A DNA stretch of 64,000 nucleotides from Erythrobacter insulae (GCF_007004095.1 NZ_VHJK01000001.1:372001-436000); one strand, 5' to 3'; numbered from the stretch's first letter, positions 52,078 through 61,631 are shown. Numbers and translations: made by a program. The notes: generated from the letters alone by a model not told the origin.

Positions 52078-54948
52078 ATGTCCGTTCTGAACGCAGGCAC
52101 CCGCCTTGCTACTACCAGCCTGGCCGCGATCGCGCTTGCGATTGTCGCACCTGCCACTCCGGCTCTGGCCGATGGCCACGGCAATCACGCCGCAGGCGAA
52201 ATGAAGGCAGGCGGCGATCTGACCGATCTGGTCGCGCAGGTTGCTATCCCTTACGAAGAATTCGAACTCGAAAACGGTCTGACCGTGATCGTTCACGAAG
52301 ACCGCAAAGCTCCGGTTGTCGGCGTCGCGGTATGGTACAATGTCGGCTCCAAAGACGAACCGACCGGCAAGACCGGCTTTGCCCACCTGTTTGAACACCT
52401 GATGTTCAACGGCAGCGAAAATGCGCCAGCGGATTATTTCCAATACCTTCAGGAAATGGGCGCGACCGACTATAACGGCACCACCAATTTCGACCGTACC
52501 AACTATTTCCAGACCGTTCCTTCGCCTGCGCTCGAACGCGCATTGTGGCTTGAAAGCGACCGGATGGGTTATTTGCTCGGCGCGGTCACGCAGGAAAAAC
52601 TCGATAACCAGCGCGGCGTTGTGCAAAACGAAAAACGCCAGGGCGATAACCAGCCCGGCGGGCTTGTATTCTATGAACTGCTCGACAAGCTTTTCCCTAA
52701 AGGCCACCCGTACAACCATTCTGTAATCGGTTCGATGGCTGACCTCGACAGTGCGTCCATGGAAGATGTGCGCAACTGGTTCCGCGACAAATATGGTCCG
52801 AACAACGCGACCGTCGTTCTTGCCGGTGATATTTCCGCCGAAGAAGCGCGGCCGATGATGGAAAAGTATTTCGGCGCGATTGAGCGCGGCCCGGTGAACA
52901 ATCCGGCGCAGGCTGACATTCCGACCTTGCCCGAAGACATCCGCACAGTGATGAAAGATCAGGTCGCAGCGACCACGATCACCAAATACTGGCCTGCCCC
53001 CGGCATCACCAGCGACGAATTGACCGCGCTCAATATCGGCGCGAGCGTGTTTGGCGGTCTGGCATCCAGCCGCCTCGATCAAATCCTTGTTCGCGAAGAA
53101 CAGCTTGCTGTGGGCGTTTCGGCTGGCAATTTCGATTTCCAACGCGTCGGCATTCTCTCGGTCAGCGCAACCTTGCGTCCGGGCGTCGAACTTGAAACAC
53201 TCGAAGCACGGCTCGATGAACTGATCGCGGAATATATCGCCGAAGGCCCCAACGAAGACGAAGTGCGCCGCGCGGCCACAAACCAACTGGCTGGCACCAT
53301 TCGCGGTCTGGAACAGGTCGGCGGATTTGGCGGCAAGGCCGTAACATTGGCACGCGGTGAAGTGCTGGCCGATGATCCTGCAAACTACAAAAAGAACTTC
53401 GATGTTCTCGCCACGCTGACCCCGGCTGACGTGAAAGCCGCCATGCAGCGCTGGATGACGAAGCCCAGCTTTACATTGGTGCTTGAGCCGGGTGAGCGCG
53501 ATGCGACCTATGAAGAAGCCGCATCGGTCGAAGACGAAAGCGCAGCAGATGCCGCGCCTGCGGACAACACGCTGACTGTATCGGTCGAGCGCCCCAAACC
53601 GCCCATCGACAGCATTGCAAAGCTCGATTTCCCTGAGCTTGAGCGGGCCACCCTCGCCAATGGCATGCAGGTGACCTATGCGCAGCGTGATGCCGTGCCA
53701 GCGACCTATGTGACCATGTCTTTCAACGCGGGCAGCGCGGCCGATCCAACTGGCAAGCGCGGTCTGGAAGACCTCACAATGGCGCTGTTCGACGAAGGCA
53801 CTGCCGACATGTCGAGCCAGGAAATCGCCGAAGAGCGCGAACGTCTGGGCCTCACACTTGGCACAGGCGGCGGGGCCGACCGGTCGACATTCACTTTGTC
53901 GGCGCTGTCATCAAACCTCACACCGTCGCTCGAATTGATGAGCTCGATCATTCGCGAACCGGCCTTTGCCGAAAGCGATCTTGAGCGTGTTCGCACCCAG
54001 ACGATCACCGGTATCCAGCAACAATTGAAATCACCGCAAGGTCTCGCCGGACGGGCAATCGCTCCGGAAATTTTCGGACCGGACAGCCCCTATGGCGGCA
54101 GCAGCACGGTTGAAAGCGTCAGCTCCATCACGCGTGATGATCTGTTCGGTTTCAAAGACAGCTGGATCCGCCCGGATAACGGCGAAGTGTTTGTTATCTC
54201 CGACCGTCCGCTGGATGAGGTTGTGACGTCGCTTAACGCCGTATTTGGCGATTGGGCTGCACCGCAAATCGCGAAGGGCGAAAAGACCTTTACCGATAAT
54301 GGTCAGGCGACATCGGGCAACCGCATCATCCTGATCAACCGTCCAAACTCACCGCAGAGCGTTATCGTCGGCGCGCAATTGACCGGCCTCGACGCAAGCG
54401 ATCCTGCCTATGTCGATTTCACCAATGCGAACAATTCGCTTGGCGGAAACTTCCTCGCGCGGCTCAATATGAACCTGCGTGAGACAAAGGGTTGGAGCTA
54501 CGGCGTTCGCGGCGGCCCGCAGGCTCAGGAAAATGCAGTTGTCTATGCGATTTCCGGCGGGGTTCAGGCGGACCGTACCGGAGACAGTGTGGCCGAGATG
54601 ATCCGCGAGACGGCCGAGTTCCTGACCAGCAACGGTGTGACTGCGGCTGAATTGGAGCGCAATGTCGCTGCCGAGGTTGGCGAGCTGCCGGGCCGGTTTG
54701 AAACATCGCCCGCCGTGCTTAGCGCAATGCAGAGCAATGCGCTCTACAACCGTCCGGATGACTATTACGAGACGCTGGTTGCCAAGTATCAGGGCCAGAC
54801 CGCGGAAAGCCTCGATGCGGCTGCTCGTGAAGCTTTGAAAGTGGAAAACTTCGTTTGGGTCGTCGTTGGCGATGCCAGCAAAGTACAAAGCCAGCTCGAA
54901 GAGCTGGGCCTGCCACTCGAAGTGCGCGAGCCTGACACGGGCGAGTAA
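52078..54948 (+). CDS. Exported M16 family zinc metallopeptidase, double domain
   Basis: The 956-residue protein has a signal peptide (LATTSLAAIALAIVAPATPALA) and two pitrilysin-type halves. The first half holds the inverted zinc motif HLFEHLMFNG (His103-x-x-Glu106-His107) and later the distal glutamate region VVQNEKRQGDNQP. The second half (from about residue 515, GMQVTYAQRDAVPATYVTMSFNAGSAADP) lacks HxxEH (GLEDLTMALFDEGT) and would be the inactive clam-shell half. Periplasmic degradation of peptides is expected. GGGGAGAATAC precedes the ATG. It lies 72 bases after the acylase, and a strong terminator follows. Confidence 0.93.
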   Translation: MSVLNAGTRLATTSLAAIALAIVAPATPALADGHGNHAAGEMKAGGDLTDLVAQVAIPYEEFELENGLTVIVHEDRKAPVVGVAVWYNVGSKDEPTGKTGFAHLFEHLMFNGSENAPADYFQYLQEMGATDYNGTTNFDRTNYFQTVPSPALERALWLESDRMGYLLGAVTQEKLDNQRGVVQNEKRQGDNQPGGLVFYELLDKLFPKGHPYNHSVIGSMADLDSASMEDVRNWFRDKYGPNNATVVLAGDISAEEARPMMEKYFGAIERGPVNNPAQADIPTLPEDIRTVMKDQVAATTITKYWPAPGITSDELTALNIGASVFGGLASSRLDQILVREEQLAVGVSAGNFDFQRVGILSVSATLRPGVELETLEARLDELIAEYIAEGPNEDEVRRAATNQLAGTIRGLEQVGGFGGKAVTLARGEVLADDPANYKKNFDVLATLTPADVKAAMQRWMTKPSFTLVLEPGERDATYEEAASVEDESAADAAPADNTLTVSVERPKPPIDSIAKLDFPELERATLANGMQVTYAQRDAVPATYVTMSFNAGSAADPTGKRGLEDLTMALFDEGTADMSSQEIAEERERLGLTLGTGGGADRSTFTLSALSSNLTPSLELMSSIIREPAFAESDLERVRTQTITGIQQQLKSPQGLAGRAIAPEIFGPDSPYGGSSTVESVSSITRDDLFGFKDSWIRPDNGEVFVISDRPLDEVVTSLNAVFGDWAAPQIAKGEKTFTDNGQATSGNRIILINRPNSPQSVIVGAQLTGLDASDPAYVDFTNANNSLGGNFLARLNMNLRETKGWSYGVRGGPQAQENAVVYAISGGVQADRTGDSVAEMIRETAEFLTSNGVTAAELERNVAAEVGELPGRFETSPAVLSAMQSNALYNRPDDYYETLVAKYQGQTAESLDAAAREALKVENFVWVVVGDASKVQSQLEELGLPLEVREPDTGE

Positions 54949-54979
54949 CGCTACGGCCCCTTTGGGTTTCGTGAATTTC

Positions 54980-55019
54980 AAAGGGCGGGATCGCATTCGG
55001 TGCGGTCCCGCCCTTTCTT
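54980..55019 (+). terminator. Strong terminator after the M16 peptidase
   Basis: AAAGGGCGGGATCGCA (54980-54995) pairs over 16 positions with TGCGGTCCCGCCCTTT (55001-55016), one T-G wobble, loop TTCGG, followed by a T-rich CTTTTC tract. Confidence 0.9.
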
Positions 55020-55182
55020 TTCAGTGATCTGAGATGGCCGGAATCCGGTTGAACACAACTGACACACGTGTAAACAAACACCCTGAGTTTTTTGGCCGCA
55101 ACGGTCAGCCACGCTCGCAAAACCTCTGACCCGATTGGTCAATCAAGGCCGGTTAAACGGCCTGACACGCAAGGAGAATACG

Positions 55183-55485
55183 ATGTCACTTTCAGGTACT
55201 TACACCACCACCGTCAAAAGCCCGATGGGCGATCAAAGCGGTACTTTCACTGTCGTCGATAACGGCGATGGCACTTTCAGCGGCAACATGGCCGGCGGCA
55301 TGGGCGCAATGGACGTCGAAGATGGCAAGGTTGATGGCAACACCCTCACCTGGAAAATGAACATGACTGTTCCAATGCCAATGACGCTCGATTGCGAAGC
55401 AACCATCGAAGGCGACACGCTGGCGGGTAACGTCAATGCAGGCGCATTCGGTGCAATGCCGGTAACCGGCACCAAAACCGCTTAA
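55183..55485 (+). CDS. Small beta-rich protein of unknown function
   Basis: This 100-residue protein is built of alternating beta strands (GTYTTTVKSPMGDQSGTFTV, DGTFSGNMAGGMGAMDVEDG, TLTWKMNMTVPMPMTLDCEA). It ends NVNAGAFGAMPVTGTKTA. The repeated pattern of F-x-G-x-x, D-G-x-x-x-G-N-x-L-x-W and G-D-x-L-x-G-x-x resembles small lipocalin-like barrels found as hypothetical proteins in sphingomonads. It has no signal peptide. AAGGAGAATAC precedes ATG 55183, and a perfect hairpin follows the stop by 25 bases. No function is known to me. Confidence 0.82.
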   Translation: MSLSGTYTTTVKSPMGDQSGTFTVVDNGDGTFSGNMAGGMGAMDVEDGKVDGNTLTWKMNMTVPMPMTLDCEATIEGDTLAGNVNAGAFGAMPVTGTKTA

Positions 55486-55510
55486 GCCCTCACCGCTTTT
55501 GCCAATACCA

Positions 55511-55547
55511 AAAGGGCCGCCGGAGCATATCGCTCCGGCGGCCCTTT
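55511..55547. terminator. Perfect 16-bp hairpin, bidirectional terminator
   Basis: AAAGGGCCGCCGGAGC (55511-55526) is an exact complement of GCTCCGGCGGCCCTTT (55532-55547) around ATATC. It lies between the small protein gene and the convergent exported-protein gene that ends at 55578. TTT or TTTT follows the stem on each strand. Confidence 0.85.
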
Positions 55548-55577
55548 GTGTTTGCACAATATGCCTTGTCTGTGCGT

Positions 55578-56585
55578 TTATCCTTCGGTCGCGGCCTCTG
55601 CCTCTGTTTCGGCCTGCTCAGCCTCGGCTGCGGCGGCGGCTGCATCGGCTTTCGCCCGCGCCTCTGCCTCAGCAGCCTCTGCTGCCAGCCGATCAGCTTC
55701 GGCCTGCTCGCGCGCCAGCTCTGCCTGAACATCGATCATCTCGTCACGTTCATAGCGCAGGACGCCCGGAATCGGAGCGATGCGGTTGATCTCTGCCCCC
55801 AGCCAGTTTGGCACAAATGGCATCGGCACCAGATCGGCATCGCGGATCCAATCGCGCGGTAGACGCGGATCGAATGCGGCATCATCGACCTTTTCAATGA
55901 TCATCGCGACCCGGACCAACGCATCATTGGTATCAACGCCATCAGGGATCTTGCCGCGGCCGATGGGGTCACCATTCTTGTCCAGCCACACACCGTCATA
56001 GCGCAAAGCCGTGATCGTGCCGGGCTTCGCTTCGAACTTTACAGTGCCCATGCAGGCACAGGCACCCAAGCCCAGATTGGTTGTGCCATAATAGACATAT
56101 TCGCCCGCTGGCACTTCCTGCAGATACAAAGACAGGCCTTCGCCTTTTTCAAACCGGTTAAGCGGCCCGATGGAGAACATCATCTGTTGCTCCGGCGGGA
56201 TCCAAGAGAAATTCTCTTCCGTAGGCTCAATCGGTTTTGTGCGGGTCGGCTGCTCGTTCCTCTTTTGGGCCGTGGCGAGATGCCGTTCATAACCCGCCTG
56301 TTCCTTGACCCATTTCTCGTGCGCCTTTGTCAGCGCAGCGGCGCGCTCATTGGAGACAATCTCGCGCTCCTCATCGGTTGGCACCTTGAAAAAGGTTGCC
56401 GGAATGGCGACCGGCGATTGCAGCAGGATATACGCTTTTGCTGGATCCAGGACGACATCTTCGCGGTCTTTAACAATCTGGGTTTCAAATTCGATTTCCG
56501 GCAGATCATCATCGGCAAGCGCCGGCGACCCGGTGGCGATCAGGGCGGCGGTGGCCGCAGCAAGGGTACATTTCGCGATGTTCAT
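55578..56585 (-). CDS. Exported protein of the duplicated module, type B (copy 2)
   Basis: This 335-residue protein has a signal peptide (MNIAKCTLAAATAALIATGS, cleavage near PALAD). Its mature core matches the copy at 57306: AYILLQSPVAIPATFFKVPTDEE, a charged helix (ALTKAHEKWVKEQAGYERH), GEYVYYG, then the motif CACMGTVKFEAKPG with a Cys-x-Cys-Met-Gly, and PGVLRYERDE. Unlike the other copy it ends in about 50 residues of Ala/Glu-rich coiled coil (AREQAEADRLAAEAAEAEAR). Its ATG overlaps the upstream gene by four bases. I do not recognise the family. A periplasmic or envelope location is likely. Confidence 0.82.
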   Translation of the reverse strand: MNIAKCTLAAATAALIATGSPALADDDLPEIEFETQIVKDREDVVLDPAKAYILLQSPVAIPATFFKVPTDEEREIVSNERAAALTKAHEKWVKEQAGYERHLATAQKRNEQPTRTKPIEPTEENFSWIPPEQQMMFSIGPLNRFEKGEGLSLYLQEVPAGEYVYYGTTNLGLGACACMGTVKFEAKPGTITALRYDGVWLDKNGDPIGRGKIPDGVDTNDALVRVAMIIEKVDDAAFDPRLPRDWIRDADLVPMPFVPNWLGAEINRIAPIPGVLRYERDEMIDVQAELAREQAEADRLAAEAAEAEARAKADAAAAAAEAEQAETEAEAATEG

Positions 56586-57175
56586 AGCCCGACATTCTCC
56601 GTTGCTGGAAGATCGCTCGACGCGACAAGCGCCTGAACCGCGAGCATGTTCTGGCGTTCTTTTTCTTCGACGCTCGAATTGCCTTCTTCAAAGTTGAATT
56701 CTTGCCAGAGATCCTTGGCAAGGCCGTGCCGGGCGTAGCCTTTGAAATGCATACAGCGGCGCATATTCACGCGGCGCTTTGCACGCTTTTCAGCCGAGCC
56801 ATAGATCGCCTGCGCCATGGCGCCGCCGATCGCGCCGCCAATCACACCGCCAACGCCATAAATCGCCGACGTGCCCGCATTGGAGTAATAATTCTGGGTC
56901 GCCAGACCGCGCGCCAGCTCATCGCAAAAACGCAGATCGCTCAGCGCCTCTTCAAAGCTCGTTTCGCTGCGATTGAAATAATAGTATTTCTTGTAGTTTG
57001 CGACGTCATTGTCGTCCGGTTCAAAATCGAGCACCGGCATCGATAATTCCGCCGGATCAGGCTGCCATTCGCGCCAATCCTTGTCCGTCATTTCATTCGT
57101 CTGTGCCGCTGAAGGCGCTGCCGATGCGAGCGCGAGCAATGGCGCGCCGACAAGCGCTGCCCATTTATACTTCAT
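56582..57175 (-). CDS. Exported glycine-zipper protein of the duplicated module, type A (copy 2)
   Basis: The 197-residue protein has a signal peptide (MKYKWAALVGAPLLALASAA, cleavage near SAAQ). The conserved core is KYYYFNRSETSFEEALSDLRFC, a Gly-rich membrane-like stretch IYGVGGVIGGAIGGAMAQAIYG, and RRVNMRRCMHFKGYARHGLAKDLWQEF. The two cysteines (RFC and RRCM) are shared with the copy at 58118. The glycine-zipper pattern is seen in small membrane-inserting proteins. It overlaps the following type B gene by four bases. No function is known. Confidence 0.82.
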   Translation of the reverse strand: MKYKWAALVGAPLLALASAAPSAAQTNEMTDKDWREWQPDPAELSMPVLDFEPDDNDVANYKKYYYFNRSETSFEEALSDLRFCDELARGLATQNYYSNAGTSAIYGVGGVIGGAIGGAMAQAIYGSAEKRAKRRVNMRRCMHFKGYARHGLAKDLWQEFNFEEGNSSVEEKERQNMLAVQALVASSDLPATENVGL

Positions 57176-57305
57176 ATGAAACCCCTCCCGATTTACATCC
57201 CCGATTAATTACCCTCAGACCTGAGGATGCGATTGTATTTGCGCGACATTTCAAACCAATGGCAAGGCCGGCAGATAGTCGGCGGCGCTGCTGTAATGTG
57301 CAGCG

Positions 57306-58121
57306 TCAATCGTCCAGAGACAAACGCAGTTCCTGCGCAGTAACCGGGTCAAACGGGATGCCTTCGCGGTATTCCAGTACCCCCGGCATAGTAGCCAGAC
57401 GATTGGCAAAAACGCGCCTGCGGTCCACCCACGGTCCAATCGCTTTATAAGCCGCCGGCGTGAGGCTTGAACCGGACAATTGAGGGGGAATGAAGTCTTG
57501 CGGTTCCGCCGCCTTTATCCCGAACGCAAACATCCCGAAATCCATCCGCGCAACACGGCCCAGATCGCTTTCCGCGTTCAGTTCAGGAAAGGGCGACGGG
57601 TCCCATGCATTCGAAATCAGAAAAGTACCAAGATCGGTGACCTGTCCGGCCTTTGCCGAGAAACCGACGCTGCCCATGCAATTGCATTGATAGAGAAAAC
57701 CGTTGTAGCCGAGCCCGTACACAACATAGTCACCGGGCGGCGCGGCGACGATTTGCACGCGCATTTCGGGTTGCAATTCGACATATTGCCGCTTTGGCCG
57801 GACCTCATAAAGATTGGTTACATCTTCCCAATCGAACACGAATTCTTCGTACGGCATCTTGCGCGATTTTCGATCATACTCGGCGCGTTTTGCTGCCTCG
57901 TATGACTGCAATTCTTCATCGCTTGGCACGCGCAGGAAGAAGATAGAATTGGCGGCTTCGGGCACGCGCATCAGGAAATATGCCCTGTCCGCAGCGATCT
58001 CGACAGGTTCCTCTTTGCGCAATTGCACAAAGCCGGATTCATCCTTGGCCAAAACAGCCGAGGGCGATGCGAAGGGCAGAACAGCAGCGAGCATTGCCGC
58101 GAATATCATGCGCGCAATCAT
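57306..58121 (-). CDS. Exported protein of the duplicated module, type B (copy 1)
   Basis: This 271-residue protein has a signal peptide (MIARMIFAAMLAAVLPFASP, cleavage near AVLAK). The core parallels copy 2: AYFLMRVPEAANSIFFLRVPSDEELQSYEAAKRAEYDRK, GDYVVYGLGYN, the Cys-x-Cys motif QCNCMGSVGFSAKAGQVTDLG, and PGVLEYREGIPFDP. It lacks the coiled-coil tail. It overlaps the preceding type A gene by four bases (ATGA). A 130-base gap with a short palindrome (57213-57226, CCTCAG-AC-CTGAGG) separates it from the second copy of the module. Confidence 0.82.
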   Translation of the reverse strand: MIARMIFAAMLAAVLPFASPSAVLAKDESGFVQLRKEEPVEIAADRAYFLMRVPEAANSIFFLRVPSDEELQSYEAAKRAEYDRKSRKMPYEEFVFDWEDVTNLYEVRPKRQYVELQPEMRVQIVAAPPGDYVVYGLGYNGFLYQCNCMGSVGFSAKAGQVTDLGTFLISNAWDPSPFPELNAESDLGRVARMDFGMFAFGIKAAEPQDFIPPQLSGSSLTPAAYKAIGPWVDRRRVFANRLATMPGVLEYREGIPFDPVTAQELRLSLDD

Positions 58122-58657
58122 GGGTTAGCCTTTGGCGTTGGCGGAACTGGTCCAGATGCGATCGCGGCCAGAATTTCGCTGCCGTTTTCGCCGTTTTCGA
58201 ACAGATCCTGCCATTGATCCTTGTTTGCGCGGTACCGCACATATCCGCGCGGCGTCATACAGCGGATCATGATGGATTGCCGGATCGACCGTTCAATCGG
58301 ACCATCAATAATCGAAGCGATAGCAAAGCCGACCAAGCCGAATTGACCGCCATCATAGGTTACGGCCCGGCCCGTTTCATCCCTGCCCCACGGAATGAAT
58401 GTATCCGCCTTGCGCTGGACCAGTCGTCCCGAATGCGCCGCGCATTCTTTCACATCAGACAGCGCCCGCTCATAAGAGATACCCTCTTTATGAAACACGA
58501 TATATTTGCGTTCATCGCCAAGCTCGTTTTCCGGGGAAGACAGATCCGGGATCGCCGGAGGCTGAGACGGCAATGGATCAGGCGTATCTTGCGCAGCAAG
58601 CGAGGTTGATAGCATCGCCGCTGAAAAACCTACCAAGATCAATCCGAGCTTCCTCAC
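58118..58657 (-). CDS. Exported protein of the duplicated module, type A (copy 1)
   Basis: With the GTG start at 58657 the 179-residue protein begins MRKLGLILVGFSAAMLSTSL, a signal peptide with cleavage near AAQ. GGAGAGGG stands just before this GTG; an ATG five codons upstream would put that ribosome site inside the gene. The core has KYIVFHKEGISYERALSDVKEC, the glycine-containing stretch YDGGQFGLVGFAIASIIDG, and IRCMTPRGYVRYRANKDQWQDLF, with the same two cysteines as copy 2. It follows gatB by about 39 bases in the same direction. Confidence 0.8.
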   Translation of the reverse strand: MRKLGLILVGFSAAMLSTSLAAQDTPDPLPSQPPAIPDLSSPENELGDERKYIVFHKEGISYERALSDVKECAAHSGRLVQRKADTFIPWGRDETGRAVTYDGGQFGLVGFAIASIIDGPIERSIRQSIMIRCMTPRGYVRYRANKDQWQDLFENGENGSEILAAIASGPVPPTPKANP

Positions 58658-58696
58658 ATCCCTCTCCACCATGAGATATCGGCGCAGCGCGGCTGG

Positions 58697-60196
58697 TTAA
58701 CCCAGCTTGTCTTTCAAAATCTGGTTCACAACGGCCGGATTGGCTTTGCCCTGCATCGCTTTCATCGTTTGTCCGACGAAGAACCCGAACAGCTTATCCT
58801 TACCACCGCGATATTGTTCGACCTTGTCCGTATTGTTGGCAAGGATTTCGTCAATCGCGGTTTCAATCGCGCCTGTGTCGCTGACCTGTTTCAGCCCCTC
58901 GGTATCGGCGACTTCATCCGGAGATCGACCGGTTTTCAGCACGATTTCATAGATTTCCTTGGCTTGTCCGCCCGAAATCTCGCCTTTGTCCTGCATCGCC
59001 AGAATGCTCGCCTGCGCCTGCGCGGTGGCATGTTCCAGATTGGCTTCATCGCCCAGTGATTTGATCACACCCGGCGCAACCGAAAGCGCCCAGTTTGCAA
59101 CCGGCGTTGCAACCTTGGATTCGGATTTGCCAATCCGGTTCGCGGTTTCCGCAAGCAGCGTTTCAAACCGCGCAAAAGTTTCAACCTCGGCGGTCAGCTC
59201 ACGCGCATTGTACGGCGTCAGGCCCAGTTCGCTTTCATAACGGGTGCGCTTTGCATCGGGCAGTTCAGGCAGACTTGCGCGGCAATCTTCGAGGAAATCA
59301 TCCTCCAGCACCACGGGCAGCAGATCGGGATCGGGGAAGTACCGGTAATCATGCGCGTCTTCTTTGCTGCGCATGGTCCGCGTTGTGCCGGTCGCGACAT
59401 CAAACAGGCGCGTTTCCTGATCGATTTTGCCGCCGCTTTCGAGGACATCAACCTGACGGTTCGCCTCATATTCGATGACCTGCATCACGAACCGCACCGA
59501 ATTGACATTCTTGGTTTCGGTCCGTGTGCCAAGTTCGGTATCGCCAACCTTACGCACGGATACGTTCACGTCGGCCCGCATGGAGCCTTCTTCCATATTG
59601 CCGTCGCACGATCCGACATAGCGCAGGATGCTGCGCAATTTGCGGACATAGGCCCCTGCTTCGGCGGGCGAGGTCATGTCCGGCTTGGACACGATTTCCA
59701 TCAGCGCAACGCCGCTGCGATTGAGATCAACGTAAGACATGGTCGGATGCTGGTCATGCATCAGCTTGCCGGCGTCTTGCTCTATGTGAATCCGTTCAAT
59801 CCCGATAATCTTGTCTGCGGGAATACCGGTTTTCTCATCAGCTTCGACCAACAGCTGCCCTTCACCCACGATCGGGTGGTAAAGCTGGCTGATCTGATAA
59901 CCCTGAGGAAGATCGGCATAGAAATAATTCTTGCGGTCGAACCGGCTCCATTTGTGGATCTCGGCCTCGATCGCCATGCCGGTCCGCACGGCCTGACGGA
60001 TACATTCCGCATTGGGGACAGGAAGCATTCCCGGCATTGCTGCATCGACGAGACTGACCTGACTGTTCGGCTCCGCGCCAAATTCGGTTGAGGCTCCGCT
60101 GAACAGTTTGGATTTGCTGGTAACCTGCGCGTGAACCTCAAGGCCGATTACGACCTCCCAATCCCCGGTCTGTCCCTGAATGCGATAATTACTCAT
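58697..60196 (-). CDS. gatB: Glutamyl-/aspartyl-tRNA amidotransferase subunit B
   Basis: GatB is the tRNA-binding and kinase subunit of the amidotransferase that turns Glu-tRNA-Gln and Asp-tRNA-Asn into the correct forms. The 499-residue protein starts [20 protein letters not shown] and has [17 protein letters not shown]. It also has [19 protein letters not shown], the [20 protein letters not shown] signature, [14 protein letters not shown], and the C-terminal YqeY-like helical domain. The start at 60196 overlaps the small upstream gene by 8 bases. It is separated from gatA by three other genes. Confidence 0.96.
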   Translation of the reverse strand: MSNYRIQGQTGDWEVVIGLEVHAQVTSKSKLFSGASTEFGAEPNSQVSLVDAAMPGMLPVPNAECIRQAVRTGMAIEAEIHKWSRFDRKNYFYADLPQGYQISQLYHPIVGEGQLLVEADEKTGIPADKIIGIERIHIEQDAGKLMHDQHPTMSYVDLNRSGVALMEIVSKPDMTSPAEAGAYVRKLRSILRYVGSCDGNMEEGSMRADVNVSVRKVGDTELGTRTETKNVNSVRFVMQVIEYEANRQVDVLESGGKIDQETRLFDVATGTTRTMRSKEDAHDYRYFPDPDLLPVVLEDDFLEDCRASLPELPDAKRTRYESELGLTPYNARELTAEVETFARFETLLAETANRIGKSESKVATPVANWALSVAPGVIKSLGDEANLEHATAQAQASILAMQDKGEISGGQAKEIYEIVLKTGRSPDEVADTEGLKQVSDTGAIETAIDEILANNTDKVEQYRGGKDKLFGFFVGQTMKAMQGKANPAVVNQILKDKLG

Positions 60197-60449
60197 TGTC
60201 TGTGTCACCTGCCCGGTCCGGGTCATTGCCTGTGTTGTTTGTATCGAGCCTGCTGGCCGGGGTTGCAGGGCCTTTGGGCGCCTGTTCATCCTTCACCTGC
60301 TTGCCGCTGGCATCAAATCGCGCTTCGCCGTGATCGATCGTCCTTGAAAGATATAAGACGACCCCGCCCAAAAGCACGAATGCGACCATAAAGATTGTTG
60401 CGAATACCATAGTTCTAAGCCGTTTAGCCCCGCCCTGCGCGCGGTTCAA
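60189..60449 (-). CDS. Small single-pass membrane protein
   Basis: This 86-residue protein has a basic start ([13 protein letters not shown]), one transmembrane helix ([21 protein letters not shown]) and a hydrophilic, acidic tail ([16 protein letters not shown]) that would lie in the periplasm. Its stop overlaps the gatB start by 8 bases, which argues that it is translated and coupled to gatB. I know of no named family. It lies 39 bases downstream of the acyltransferase. Confidence 0.78.
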   Translation of the reverse strand: MNRAQGGAKRLRTMVFATIFMVAFVLLGGVVLYLSRTIDHGEARFDASGKQVKDEQAPKGPATPASRLDTNNTGNDPDRAGDTDNE

Positions 60450-60488
60450 TCGCTGAGGTTATGGCAGAGGTCGATTCCGTCAACATCA

Positions 60489-61628
60489 TCAGCTCCAGCC
60501 TGCAGCTTTACGCTTTGACCATCGCCGCGCGGGCTCTTCGATAAATCGCCACGTAATGCTTGCCGCGAGGATCGAAGATACCAGCATCGTGATGACAATG
60601 ACCGCGCTTGGCCACCCCGGCGCAACCACTTCGTCGGCCCCGCCAAGGCCGCTTTCAACCAGTCGCACGCCAATCCGGCTCTGAACCAGACCCAGAACAT
60701 CAAATGCCCGTCCGATCACCATCCCATGGATAAGGTATATCGAATAACTCATCGCCCCCAGCAGCACGAATAGCCTCGCCGACAACATCTTGCTCACCGC
60801 CCCACGATCAAACGCGAAAATCAGGATCAATGCGGCGAAAATCACCACCATCTCCGGGCGTTTGACCTTATCGGCAATGGCAAGCACCATGCCCAGAATT
60901 ACGGCCACTTCCAAAATGGTTGCCACCATCACTGTTGGCGGACGGCGGCGGATAATTTTCCACGCTTCATAAAGCGCAAGCCCCGCACCAAAACCCAACA
61001 GACCGCGCAGGATGTCGATCCATTCAAACCCGATCCGCATGATCATGGCGGCCCCGGCAAGACCCGCAATCCCAAGGCCAAACGCCCAACCGGCGCGCTT
61101 GGCAAATGCGAACAGGACTGCCGCCAGAAGATACAAGCCGACTTCGACAGAAATAGACCACGACGCAGTGCTCCACGGGTGCTCTTGCGGATGGGTGTAG
61201 GCTTGCAACAACAGGATAGTCGAAGGCAGCGAGCTTAATTCGCGAGATTTGCCGAATGGCTCCCGCCCGCTGAGAAAGCCAAGATCACCAAGCGCCAGAA
61301 AGACCAATTCAAGCGCGACGAACATCGCAACCACGGTGACATGCAATGGCCAAAGCCGCGCCAGCCGCAGAAACATGAATGTTACGATCGAGAAGCCTTT
61401 GCGCAGCCGCTCGCCATAACTGGCCGCGATCACAAAGCCCGAAAGGACGAAGAAGAAATCAACCGCCAATCCGGTGCGCTGGTGAAACACATTGTTCAGA
61501 AACCAGGCCGGACCTTCGATATGCCCCCATGCCACGGCCAGTGCTGCGATCCCGCGCCATGAATCAAGCGCGGTAAACCGCTGTTGATCTGGTGACCAAC
61601 CGGAGGTCGGGTTTGATCCTACCACCAT
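60489..61628 (-). CDS. Acyltransferase family 3 membrane protein
   Basis: Acyltransferase-3 (OafA/YrhL) proteins add acetyl or similar groups to surface sugars across the inner membrane. The 379-residue polytopic protein has the N-terminal signature QRFTALDSWRGIAALAVAWGH with the active-site histidine region, DFFFVLSGFVIAASYGERLR, FMFLRLARLWPLH, and about ten hydrophobic helices, ending in IEEPARRWSKR. The start is ATG 61628 (MVVGSNPT). The 14 bases around this start are identical to those around the start of the upstream sulfotransferase gene. Confidence 0.88.
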   Translation of the reverse strand: MVVGSNPTSGWSPDQQRFTALDSWRGIAALAVAWGHIEGPAWFLNNVFHQRTGLAVDFFFVLSGFVIAASYGERLRKGFSIVTFMFLRLARLWPLHVTVVAMFVALELVFLALGDLGFLSGREPFGKSRELSSLPSTILLLQAYTHPQEHPWSTASWSISVEVGLYLLAAVLFAFAKRAGWAFGLGIAGLAGAAMIMRIGFEWIDILRGLLGFGAGLALYEAWKIIRRRPPTVMVATILEVAVILGMVLAIADKVKRPEMVVIFAALILIFAFDRGAVSKMLSARLFVLLGAMSYSIYLIHGMVIGRAFDVLGLVQSRIGVRLVESGLGGADEVVAPGWPSAVIVITMLVSSILAASITWRFIEEPARRWSKRKAAGWS

Positions 61629-61631
61629 TTC
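61618..61631. repeat. 14-bp direct repeat, copy at the acyltransferase start
   Basis: CCTACCACCATTTC here is identical to 62411-62424. The two copies bracket the sulfotransferase-like gene at a distance of 793 bases. On the coding (minus) strand it reads GAAATGGTGGTAGG and includes the start codon. Confidence 0.9.
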
